A stretch of 64,000 nucleotides of DNA from Cryptomeria japonica (lineage: Eukaryota > Streptophyta > Pinopsida > Cupressales > Cupressaceae). Position 1 is the first letter of the stretch; each line of letters opens with the position of its first letter. The translations under genes and the position numbers were made by a program. Shown piece by piece: positions 34,430-45,223 of this stretch. The notes under the pieces are model-generated. The model was not told the DNA's origin and did not search any database. It saw nothing but the letters and a program-made list of their open reading frames with translations. The stretch spans positions 914,437,840-914,501,839 of the forward strand of contig NC_081409.1 of NCBI RefSeq assembly GCF_030272615.1, in the 5' to 3' direction.

Positions 34430-36530
34430 AAATCGCTCCTGTCCCTCAGTGGAGGACCGGAGCTCAAAACCAAACATTGCCTTGTCCTTGCAAGATTTAA
34501 GCAACTTGACGATTTGAAGAGATTAAAGGAGATATGTTTTATCAATTAAATATAATTTGAAGTGCCTTCGTGAAGGGAAATGGACCAAAATGCCCAAATC
34601 GCTCCTGTCCCTCTCCCAGGGACCAGGGCGAAATTCAATGTAGCTCCCGTCCCTCTCCCAGGGACCAGAGCGAAATTCCTCATGAGGCATGTTTCGGGCA
34701 AAAAGCAAGCAAGTTTTGGGTTTGAGGCAAGAAAGGAGGGTGAAATGAACCTGTTGAGTACAAATTGAAGATTACAAGACATCAATAGGAGACTCAAATT
34801 GGCCTAGGCGCTCCTGTCCCTCAGTCAGGGACCAGAGCGATTTTTGCCTTAGGTCAATTTCCTGCCAAGTTTGAATGAATTCCAAGCCATGAATGAATGA
34901 AAGGATGCATTACAAGACCGTTGAAGATAAAATTGGAAGTTGGCAAAGTGTGATGGAGCCTACAAGTCTAAATTCGCTCCTGTCCCTCAGCCAGGGACCA
35001 GGGCGATATGTTAGTTATGATGCCTTTCCTCCAAGTTCAAACCACTCCAAGTCAAGGTAAAGGGTGGCAAGGACATTTTGAAGCGTCTCAATGAAGAACG
35101 AAGTATCAAAGGTCACCAATATTGAAAGAATTGCACCAAATGTCCTAGTTCGCTCCTGTCCCTCAGGCAGGGACCAGAGCGAAAGTGTTCAAATGAGGCC
35201 AAATTTGGGTTGCTATTCACATTTCGAATGTTTGAAAGGGAGTAAAGGACATCGTTTTGCACTTTGAAGACAATTACAAGTTAAGATGATGGAAAATTTT
35301 CATTATATACCCAAGTTCGCTCCTGTCCCTCAGTCAAGGACCAGAGCGAAATTTTCATGAAGGCCTAAATTTTGAAGGTTTATCAAGTATCAAGTGTCCA
35401 AGGGGGATCAAGAGACTTCATTTTACACGATGAAAGCAATGGCAAGTTGATGAAAGCAAGCATGAGCCCAAGATATTGAAGTTCGCTCCTGTCCCTTAGT
35501 CAGGGACCAGGGCGATATTTACTATATTTGCTAATTCATTCAAAATTCACGCCAAGTCAAGGTTGTACAAGGTTGCACAGGGTCTAAAGCGTTTTAAGAA
35601 GATGGTATGCAAAGGTTTCAAACGTCAAAGGGTCATTAATTGAGCCAAGGAACCTATATCGCTCCTGTCCTTGAGCCAAGGACCAGGGCGATTTGCACAA
35701 GATCATTTATTTTCCTTCAAAATCAAGACAAGGCAAGGATACACAAGATGAAGGACATCATTTGGGAAGCAATGAACAAAGAACAAAGGTTGAAAGATAG
35801 CAAATTTTGGCTAGAACTTCAGGATCGCTCCTGTCCCTCACCAAGGGACTAGGGCGATAATCTATTTAAGCATTAAAGTGCCTTGTAAAAGCCAAGTGAA
35901 GTAAAAGTGGAATGAAGAAACGACATCATTGCTTCCCTCATGATGAAGATTGAGGCTCGAAAATGCAAAGATCAAGGAGAAAGCATCAGGATCGCTCCTG
36001 TCCCTCACCAAAGGACCAAGGCGATATTAGCTAAATCACTCATTATCCTTCGAAGATCATGTCAAAGCAAAGTTGCAAAAGGTTTAAAACGTCATTTGGA
36101 AGGCGACACAAAAGAAGTGAACGTTAAAAGATGACAAATTTGAGCTAGGATTCAAAGTTCGCTCCTGTCCCTCACCAAGGGACCAGGGCGAAAAACACTC
36201 AAATATCAAATTTGCCTTGTAAAAGACAAGTAAACTATGCGTGGAATGAAAGAATAAAGTTGTTACTTGCCTTGCAATACAAATTGGCAACTTAGAAGGC
36301 AAAGACCAAGGAGTAAATACAAGTTCGCTCCTATCCCTCACCAAGGGACCAGGGCGAAAATGGTCTAAAAGGCATTCTTTCCAAAGGTGAAATAAGTCAC
36401 AATCAAAATATATAGCGAGAACCTTATTTTGGACGTAGGGGATGAAGTTTCAAACGTGAAAGATGAAAGATGGAGGACCTAAATGCATAATCGCTCCTGT
36501 CCCTCTCCCAGGGACCAGAGCGATGAAGTT
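34430..36530. repeat. Array of 14 imperfect hairpins in unit D
   Basis: Arms are TCGCTCCTGTCCC and GGGACCAG(A/G)GCGA with a 5-7 nt loop. Copies lie near 34430, 34598, 34641, 34806, 34973, 35150, 35315, 35482, 35657, 35821, 35991, 36158, 36324 and 36490. The array stops about 320 bp before the TATA box of the D gene. Confidence 0.9.
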
Positions 36531-36849
36531 AATGTTCATTTTTCTTCCCATGTCTAGGCGCCAACATCATTTTTTAAATTGCATTAAATGCTAAATTTCG
36601 ATAAACCTTGATATTTTTAATTAAAATTGGCATTTAATGGGTGCGCACAAGGCATTTAATAATTAATTTTGCCTTTTAAAAAAACCGAAACAATTAATTA
36701 CAAAGGTATTTTAATTAATTAATTAAATAAGGAGGTGAGCGCTTGGGTTTTATTTTTATATTTATACAAAAGTCGGCCTCCCTTTATTTAATTTTTGTTA
36801 TTATTTGCCTTATTTCCAAGTCGGCCTAGAGGCAATTGAGGTAAGCGCT

Positions 36850-36858
36850 TATATAAAG
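36850..36858 (+). promoter_or_regulatory. TATA box of the unit D gene
   Basis: TATATAAAG is followed by a ~280-nt presumed 5'UTR exon ending AATTGAG at 37134. Unit I has a homologous TATAAAGG at the same relative place. Confidence 0.6.
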
Positions 36859-37134
36859 GGGGTGTGATATGGCATTTTAAAACATCATTCAATCATCCCT
36901 TTGCATGCGATTTGGAGAAGACAATTACGAGGTGCGAAATTCCATTCAAAGGGGGTGCGAACCTTAGTTTCCATATTGAGCGAACTTGCCAAGGACATTG
37001 AAGATCACGTCAAAGGCATCCCAAAGGTGGCGAGGACGTTCATTTGAAGGAGATCACGTTGAAGCTATCTAATTTCGATTTTTGCCTAGGCGATTTTCTT
37101 GTTTTGCATTTTAAGAGTTAAGCTCTCAATTGAG

Positions 37135-37338
37135 GTATGGCGATATTGATTTATTGTTTTGATTTTGAATTGTGATCGTCATTGCTTCAAGTTTTGAATT
37201 TTGAAATTTTGAATTTCAATAGCTTAATCGTTATTTAGGAAATGATAACTCAAAGACTTATCATGAAGTTTCCTAAAATTAATCTAATCTATGTTATGCA
37301 TTGCAATATCTAGTTACTTATTATGAAATGTTGTGTAG
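37135..37338 (+). other. 204-nt 5'UTR intron of the unit D gene
   Basis: Donor GAG|GTATGG at 37134/37135 and acceptor TGTTGTGTAG at 37338, two bases before the ATG. Both splice sites are conserved in unit I, which has diverged elsewhere. Confidence 0.6.
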
Positions 37339-37340
37339 GT

Positions 37341-40300
37341 ATGGCGACCTCGAAGGCGGGAGCATCCACCAGTCGTCCAGCTCTCATGAAGGAAGATCAA
37401 AAGACCGAAGAAGTGGAGACCAAGATCGTGTCGAAGTGGAGCAACATTGGAGATACCAACTTGGGCAACTTCAGTACAAAGAAATTTCGAGAGGTCCCTT
37501 ACATTGGCAAGCCATCACCTGTCGCCTGGAGGATAATTGAAAGTGGCATCATTAAGGCGGTCGGCTTCCCTCCAGAGGTACAGTGTCATGAGTTGATGAT
37601 CGAGTGTGCTCGTCATTATGATCCTCAATCCAGAACGATCGTGTCCAAGGAAGGGAACACTTTAGCTTATCTTTCAGAAGAGGCTGTAAGTGAGGCTTTC
37701 CATCTTCCAGAGCACAGAGATATGGTCTACAAGAGCATAGAAGGAGCCAGGTCCATGTACGAAGATGATCCAGATGCTTGCCTAAGCATCATTAACAAGA
37801 ACTGGTTGCTTAAGAGTCGTCCTCGCCTGAGCAAGGTACCGAACACACCACACAGGATTGATTTCCAGGAGGAGTACAGAGATTTGATTACAATGCTCAA
37901 CCGAGTCACAGGAGCCCCTCAAGCTTTTTACTTTGAAAAGTGGATGTTCTACTTCATCCAGGTGATAGTTCAGGGTAAAGGAACAATTCATTGGGCTAGA
38001 ATGATTAGCCATTGCTTGGACGTACAGTTGAGGAGACTCAAAGCTACCAAGTCCTTCCACATGAATTCATACGTCATCTATGCCTTGATCAGGAGCTTTG
38101 AGTACGCAGGACTACCTCACAGAGGAGTGATTGGAAGAGGACCCGACGAGGTCAGAGTGTGTGATTCCTATGTTCACTTGCATCATCCGCCAGGAAGCAA
38201 CTACAAGTTAGTTAATGATACCTTCACTATGAACATCACAAGGACGTTGCAAGGTGGGATTCACAACAGATTATCTCAGGATGCACAGGAACTAGTAAAG
38301 AGGTACGGTGCTTGGTTTATCCAATTTCCGAAGTTTACTTATATCAGAGTTCATGGATGTCCTTCACCTCCATACATGTTGACGAGATATCCGAGAGACA
38401 GAATAGTGTTACTTGAGGTAACAAGACAGTTGGCAGCTTATGCGAAGGCATTCAAACACAGACATGGAAATGGAGTTCTCGTACCTATTATATTGGGCAA
38501 TTCAGTTGAGGTATGTCCTAATGCTTTAGCCATGGATGACGCAGAGAAGGAGTTAGCTTTGTATTCTTTTTCATTCTTTGCTTTGAGGGAAAGCTGTGAT
38601 CCACATGGATATATAGAGGAGACAGTCGGTAGGAAGTTTAAGCATGAGTTTCAGATTGAAGATTTTATGATGAATCTCTTAGACGATCTTGAAGTGAAAA
38701 GAAAGATGCATTCTAGATTGCCTTTGGATTTCATCAGGAAGTGCAAGATTTACAGAGTGGCCGACCAAGCTTAGGACAGTGGCAGACATCTCCAATCATC
38801 CTATGATCGAGAAAGTAAATCAGTAAGGTTAGATTGGAATGAGCCCGAGGTCGTGGATCTAGATGCTTTGATGGCTCCAGTCTTGTCTTGTACTCGCAGA
38901 TGGGTTGATGTGCAGCTTCAGAAGTTGAGAGAGCAAGGCATAGCTATGACTTTCACTTTGGAGGAGAAGCCAGCCGAAGGTGGAGCTAGTGTGAGTGAAG
39001 GTAATCCTAATCCCAGAAATGCAAATGAAGGCAACCTTCGAAGTGCAAGTGAAGGCGATCTCCACCCAAGGGGCTCGAAGAGGAAGGAGAGACCTGGAAA
39101 GAGAGAATCTTCCAAGAAGAAACAAGAGGCCAGCCGAGATCGTTCATCCGGTACATCTTCTCGACAAGAGAAAAGGACACTTGAAGTGGAAGAGTCTATG
39201 GAGTCGATGGTTCAGAATGATAAAGAAGGATAGGTACCTCAAGGGTCACCAAGTGGATCTCTCCAAGATTATGAGTTACATGAAGACAAGAACAATGACG
39301 AGGTAACATCTCCTCACAGAGAAGAAGAAATATTACATAAAGAAATACAGGTCAAAGAGACAAGATCAGCCATCCCGGATTGGTTGAAGGAAAGATTAAC
39401 CAAGGTGATCATAATAGAGGACGAGGACAATGTAATTGATTTAGAGAGCCTTGTTGGACATTCCCAGGAAGTGACAGAGAAGAGAAAGGCTACCAAGATG
39501 TCCAAGATGATTAGAGATGAGACTGGATCCAGAAAATTGCAGATAGCTACACCGGCAGTGGACAAGTATGAAGGTGAGATCTTAGCAGAGGAATATGATA
39601 TTGAGACATTTGAGCTAGGTCCATCCACAGCGGAGCAGACACTAGATGATGCCACAGATTCCTTTGAGGCATTGAAGGACAAGCTTAGAGAAGAAATGGA
39701 GAAGAGTAGAAAGCTTGAGAGGGAGGTCGGTGCATGGAGAACGTATTTCAGCCATCTCAATCAGCCTTTGGGACGTCAGGATCCAGCAAGATCACCTATA
39801 CAGGCACTTCCCCTTCAATCAATCGGTGAGGCAGAGAGATTCAGGAGTATGGTCCAGCGTATGAGTACTTGGATGGATAAATCTCCTACAGTTGCCGTAG
39901 AATTTGCAACAAGGATGATGAAGACTATTCATAGAGCTATTCAGGTTCTTGAGATTATCCACAATTTGATGATAACGGTAGCCGCTTTTGCTCATACCAA
40001 GGATGTTATCATTCCTGTCTTGAAAGTAATTAGACAAACATCGAGGAAGGTCTTAGCGCAGGAAAAGATTATGGATGGAGGACCTCACAGTTTACTTCAG
40101 TGGTCAACCTTACTCCAGATGAAGGAAGTTCTCTTTGAGGACATCAGTACTAGGTGCAGTCATGTTGAGGAGGTGATCAACCCGATCCAGGACAGAGTAT
40201 TTGAGGTACTTCGTACCATTCTTGGCAGGAGGATCGAAGTTGAGACAGATGTGGATTTGCAAGAATTGGAAGATAGAATCAAGGTCATCTTTTGCAAGGA

Positions 40301-40556
40301 CGTCAATATCACAGATGAGCAACAGGACCAGATGTTTGCTACCATGCTCCTGATTGAAAAGACTAAGGAACTTGAACTTACATGGGACGCAGCTCTTCTA
40401 GATGCATTTGATCAGGTCATCCACTTGGAAGAAAGAATGAAGAATCTTCCCGAGATTCCAATTGCTGAGATCGAGGGAATCATATCAAGATTCATTGCAT
40501 ATGCTAAAAAGGAGCATTGGAAAGGGAATAAGATTCTAGATGAGAGGTTGTTATAG
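37341..40556 (+). CDS. Unit D accessory gene, ~1070 codons, unknown family (two in-frame TAG)
   Basis: I choose ATG 37341 (MATSKAGASTSRP) because it lies directly after the splice acceptor. A single frame runs to 40556 with TAG only at 38772-38774 and 39231-39233. Residues ~1-480 form a globular part (CARHYDPQSRTIVSKEGN near 93, RVHGCPSPPYML, LEVTRQLAAYAK near 360, DPHGYIEETV near 420). A Ser/Lys/Glu-rich linker follows, then a long helical C-terminus (AFAHTKDVIIPVLKVIRQ, ILGRRIEVETDVDLQ). The motif order matches the antisense gene of element E. The C-terminal ~215 codons recur in unit H. I cannot name the family or assign an activity; a plant-mobile-domain relative or nucleic-acid-associated regulator is possible. 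The upstream hairpin array is its most distinctive neighbour. Confidence 0.72.
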
Positions 40557-40666
40557 ATGACATGGCACCTTAATTGTCATTGGTCTATGTTTCCTAGATT
40601 TTCGTGCCAAATTTATAATTGGCTATGCATTTAATGTTGTGCAATAAAAGGGGAACTTTTGTAATA

Positions 40667-40756
40667 AAACCCTAATTAGGGTTTAGGTGTCATGATCTTG
40701 ACCATTGATCTACTTTTGATCTGGACCATTCATTGTAATTGAGGATGCTATTTATA
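40667..40756 (+). promoter_or_regulatory. Unit D second promoter: palindromic telo-box and TATA box
   Basis: AAACCCTAATTAGGGTTT at 40667-40684 and TATTTATA at 40749-40756. It points toward the CAACA end, as a U3 promoter would. Confidence 0.65.
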
Positions 40757-43700
40757 CCCTCATTTCATTTCATTTTCATAAGTTAGATGTGAGAAGAAGA
40801 TTAGATTATTGATGTACTAGAGAGATTAGAGTTTAGAAGCAATTTACTTTTGTAGCAAGATTGAGTTTTGAAGAAAGAATTCAAACAATTGTTGTACATG
40901 ATGACTTTGGAATCAATGAAATATTGAAGTTATGGTGTTTTGTTGTAATTCTCTTAGTTATCTTCATGGTTGTTCAATTTTCTTGAATCATTTCTCGATC
41001 AAAGTAGTGTGTTAATTCGAAGGACAAAGTGTTGGACTTGATCTTTGGTAGGATTCGCTTTCCAAACCACTAGCTTCTTGCTGATTGTAGGAACACCTTG
41101 CGTGGTCGACTGGAGAATACTCGAATCACTTAACCTTCAATCGTTATTGTATCTTGGATATGTACCTTCGTGGTAGTGTCTTTGATCTTTGATGTATTGA
41201 AAAATCATTTGTTACCTTAGAAGATCGCATCAATTTCAATTGAGTTGTTATTTTATGGCAAAATTGAAGTTGGTTGAATCTTGCCAAGTCTTGTCCACAT
41301 GAAGTCATTCTTAGGGTTAGACTAGATTAGACCTCTTGCAAAACCTTATCCTTTTGTTATTTTTTGAAAAGCTTGTTTAGTTTAGCAAAATCTTCGGCAA
41401 CGTAAGGCCCCTTGAGGACACAGCAAATCACAACGACCACTGGTGCTTATCCACACGTAGAGACCCTACTTACAAGAACATTGGAGTCATCCTAACTGAT
41501 CCTTCTTGCGAAATCTTCAGCAGTTAGCGACTTTATTCAAGAGAGGATAAGATGCCTTTGGGTATTTTATTCTGTGTATGATTGTGTACAAAATACACGT
41601 CAACACATCCCTGTTTGACTGGTGCCTGTATCAATCTGAAGTAATCTCGCTTGCAGCATTTGTTTTTCTTCATCGGCCTTTTCATATAAGCTTTTGTACG
41701 TAGAGTTCTCTCTGACAAGAAACTCTATTTGATCCTGGTTCAATTTAACGACATCCAGATTTAGTTTGGCAGTGATCCTAGGGTCAGTCTTTCCAACTTC
41801 TTGTACCATCAGATGTCTGAAAGCTTCTTCTGTATCAACCAATATAGGTCTTTTATCTTTGGGATAGATAGCCCACTGTAGAAGAGCCTTTTGATCTGGA
41901 TCATATCCTGACCCCCTGAAGAGTTTATCAATCTCATCTGGCATCATCTACTTATTTGGATCCTGTTTCTTAAGGAATCCATCAAACAACAGGGCAGATT
42001 TCATGTCCCATCCAGAGTACAATAACACACCAGCCTCCTTCAGCAATTGTCTCCCCTTTTCAGGTGTCATTTCTTTCATCACGAGATCCATCTCCTCTTG
42101 TAGCTTTTGAACTTGTTGCTCTTCATTATTATCTTTCATGTTGTTTCTGATCTGCGATCCTTTATGTTGATAGAGGAATGCAGTAAACTATTTGGAAGCA
42201 ATAAAGTCACTGTCAGCAATGAAATCCTCATGCTCCAGGAATCTGATATCAGCAACTTCTCGGACATTCAATTGTCCTGTTGTCAAATCTATCTGTGTAT
42301 CCTCTGCATAACCAGGAGGGTAATCCTCTCGAGGAGTGAATGGAACAATGCCAGATGTAGAAGGAGGAGACATATCAGCTAAAGGCTTTGTACTTCTAAT
42401 AGTATCAATATACTCCCCAAAGACATGAGGTGGAACTCCCTCAAGTATTTCCAATTTATGCTCCATGAGTTTGTTGGCTAACTCCAAGGGGTCTTCAATC
42501 CTTTGTAATACATTCTCATCCATTTTCCTTCTGAAAAGCTTCCATTTATAAGCCTGCATTACTTTCTCAAACTTTATTCTCTTTACTCTGGCCTCTTCTC
42601 TGCCAATGTTCTTAATGAGATCATCCAGCAAGTAAGATTTATGCTCTCCAGCTTTTAGCTTCTGTGATGACTGGGCTGTCCTTATATATCCCTCTGGATC
42701 AAAGTTTGGCCTTGGATCCCCCATGGCCATGCCATAATAATCCAACTTTGTCTGCAGTAAGCTATAGCTCTTGGAACTTTTCACAATAAAATCTGAAAAA
42801 ACTAACAACCCAGGCACAATTGATTGTTTCCCATGGCTTGTCAGATGTTTTGTACTCACTATTGACAGTTGCCTCACAATCTCCAAACAAGCCACTCTGT
42901 TAGGAACTGTAAGTGGTAATAGGTATGGTCTCCCTTCAAACCCGTATACCCTTACTTGTGTGCAGTCTAAAAAACAATACCAATCTCCCCAATTGTGTTC
43001 AATTGAGGAATCTTCAGCAAAATCCTTTGGTCTCAAGAACCTTTGAATCTTTGGTGCAAGGGCATGATCATACGAGCAACCCAACAATTTATATAATGTC
43101 TTGACAAAGAACTCCTCAAAGTGCCAATATTGATTATTCGCATACCTCTGGTCCCATGAAGAAACCCATAGTTGCACTGGTTTTCTCATTCCAGCATTGT
43201 CATATGCCCTGACACAACTCTTCTGGCCACAATCCTTCATCTTGGCCAACATATAATAGCATATGCATAAGCAAGGAATAATGCTTAAAATGCACATTTA
43301 TGACATCCCCTTTTAACTTTTCTAACCCATGATTCAAAACTTCAACTAAGCAGCAAAATCAAAGAAGCGGGGGTCCTTAGACTGCAAATCAGCACAAATG
43401 ACCATGGCTGCAATATCCATTAAAGGATGGGCTTTTATCCCTAGAACTTGAGCAACACAGTAATAAGTATATTTAAAGTATGGATGGAAAGAGTTGACAT
43501 CATAGGGGGCTTTGTCATCCTGACCTAATGGCATTAAGGACCCTACATTCCTAGGCCTGTGTATGGGGAGTCTCCATGTTTTGTAAATGTGCTCTAGGTT
43601 AAAATATTCATTTGTCTTTTTCTTGAGGTCAATCAATTCTTTGAACCCCCAGTCCAATTCAAACACAGTGTCGATAACCTCTTTTGTAATTGCGAGAATT

Positions 43701-44369
43701 GGCTCACCCATATAGTTATATATGGTTTTGGTTTTAGGGTCATAGTTGTTTGCCAATGCCTCCATGAGCTTCACATTTACGAAGACATTAGCCACAGCTA
43801 ACCTGCCTAAATTCAATCGCCATAAATTATTTATAGGCTGAGGGGCAACTCTTCTGTTGTATCTATATATGAATAATTCATACCCTCTCGACTCGGTCCA
43901 TGCGTCTCCAAGATCCTCAAACCGGTCCTCCAGGCCTTCCTCGTCAGCTCTAATATTTTTGGACCTTAAACTGGATGATGGCCACTAGTCAATCAGGTCC
44001 TAGGCCAAAGAACGCCCTTCCTGTTTCTGTCTCTTGGGTTTTTCCTCTGTAGCAAGAGGTTCCTTTCCCTTTCTGGTCTTACTAGCCTTAGATGATGATT
44101 CCATTTGAATTTACAAAGGGGCTCTGTGTATGGATAACTTACTTGGAATCACTGAGCTTTATCTGTGAATTCGCCCAATCTCTGCTTCTAGTTCGTCGCC
44201 TGTGAATTCCTTAATGTTGTGTCCTTTGGTATCGATTCATTACTTTGGCTAATTTAATCAGTTAGTAATGGCAGTTTTAACAACGGTTACTTGGGCACAC
44301 GTTTGAATTTAATGGTGATATGACCCCCCTGGGATTCGTTTCTGATCTTCGCGGCAATCAATAATCATT

Positions 44370-45120
44370 TCGATGAGAACATGTCTTTCGATCATTTATT
44401 TTTCAGTCCATCGATCTCTTTGTTTCTATCGACCACACTTTTGTTTCGAATTTTACTTCGATTAGGTATTTTCTCCCTTCATCGAAATGCTACACTCGAT
44501 CATTATGGCTGTCTCTTCATCGACATATATCTGATGTCCATCGGGTTTCATGTCGAAGAAACCTTGGACTTCGGTGACTTCCTTTATCTTTCCATCGAAA
44601 CACTTTTTCTATCGACATCACTACACCCCTTCGATGAATGGGTCTATCGTTTCATCGATGCCCTCTTTCCTTTGATGACTTGCTTCCACTATCATTTTTC
44701 ATCGATGAGCTCATTAGTAATCTTCCTCGATAAAATTGCATCGGTAAAACCACACATATCGGTAACATGCCTTTTAGCCTCCTCGAAACGCATATCCTTA
44801 TCGATATCTTTTATCGATGTAGCTTCCTTCTATTTGATCGATATCATTCTTTCAATAGGAAAGTTTCTTTTGGTAAGTCTCCTTCATGTTGCACCGATAG
44901 TATTGTTTCCTCGAAAGCCTTTTTCCATCGGTGAAAACCGTCTCTGCTTTCTTCGATATCCTCTGTCGATGGAATCATTGCTTTCGGTGAGTCCTTTCTA
45001 GAGTTCATCGGTATCCCCTTTCTTCGGTAGCCCTTCTATATCGATGAGACATCGCTGGGTCTCATCGATACTATCTAAATTTGGATATTTCGATAGAATG
45101 CTATTACACATGCTCGATAA
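44370..45120. repeat. ATCGAT-motif array in element E
   Basis: About 36 copies of a (T/A/C)TCGAT or ATCGG-type word, many the full ATCGAT palindrome with flanking CATCGATG, lie about every 20 bp. The long open frame here (44381-45001) is a by-product of this repetition and has no protein-like features. The array lies directly upstream of the minus-strand accessory gene start (44104) and about 100 bp before the sense accessory ORF at 45224, so it could serve either or both. Confidence 0.8.
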
Positions 45121-45223
45121 CTTATGGGTTATTATAATATCAATGAAAATGATGATTTCTCCTAAAAATAGAGGGCTTTTATGATTTAATTCCACAAATC
45201 AAGATATTTTTCTTAATTCAGAT

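Larger units (their letters stand above)
29361..41605 (+). mobile_element. Unit D: gene-carrying TGTTG...CAACA LTR-like unit (7.6 kb without nested I)
   Basis: It begins TGTTGTGACC at 29361 and ends ACACGTCAACA at 41605. CATCC is duplicated at 29356-29360 and 41606-41610. After 140 bp it is interrupted by unit I, resumes at 34116, and contains 14 hairpins, an internal promoter, a 5'UTR intron, a ~1070-codon gene, a telo-box/TATA promoter and a ~0.85-kb tail. There is no pol, primer site or internal LTR pair. The ends, the duplication size and a promoter about 0.85 kb from the CAACA end suit a solo LTR, but a solo LTR carrying a gene with its own promoter and intron is unusual. Confidence 0.85.
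28711..44104 (-). pseudogene. Element E antisense accessory gene, split by unit D (44104-41606 and 29360-28711)
   Basis: Read from ATG at 44104, the protein has a basic N-terminus (MESSSKASKTRKGKE), a conserved globular part (YDPKTKTIYNYMGEPILAI, later GDWYCFLDCTQVRVYGFEGRPY, CLEIVRQL, FDPEGYI) and a long charged coiled-coil C-terminus. The frame passes directly across the unit D site once D and one CATCC copy are discounted, so D interrupts an older ORF. Without D it is about 1050 codons. Four in-frame TAG codons (two near residues 35-40, then near 42188 and 41948) and a frame-shifted stretch near 43210-43346 break it. The family is not one I can name, but its layout and several motifs match the gene in unit D. 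It lies antisense between pol and the 3' LTR, as PMD-type extra ORFs do. Confidence 0.7.

Noticed and set aside
29501-41605. A single 12.1-kb inverted-repeat element from TGTTGACG (29501) to CGTCAACA (41605)
   Set aside because: Flanks GGTTC and CATCC do not match; pairing 29361-41605 (CATCC) and 29501-34110 (GGTTC) explains all four ends.
44381-45001. 206-codon ORF rich in Phe, Leu, Ser and Ile
   Set aside because: It is the translation of a repeated ATCGAT-type word on one strand; composition is biased and no domain is visible.
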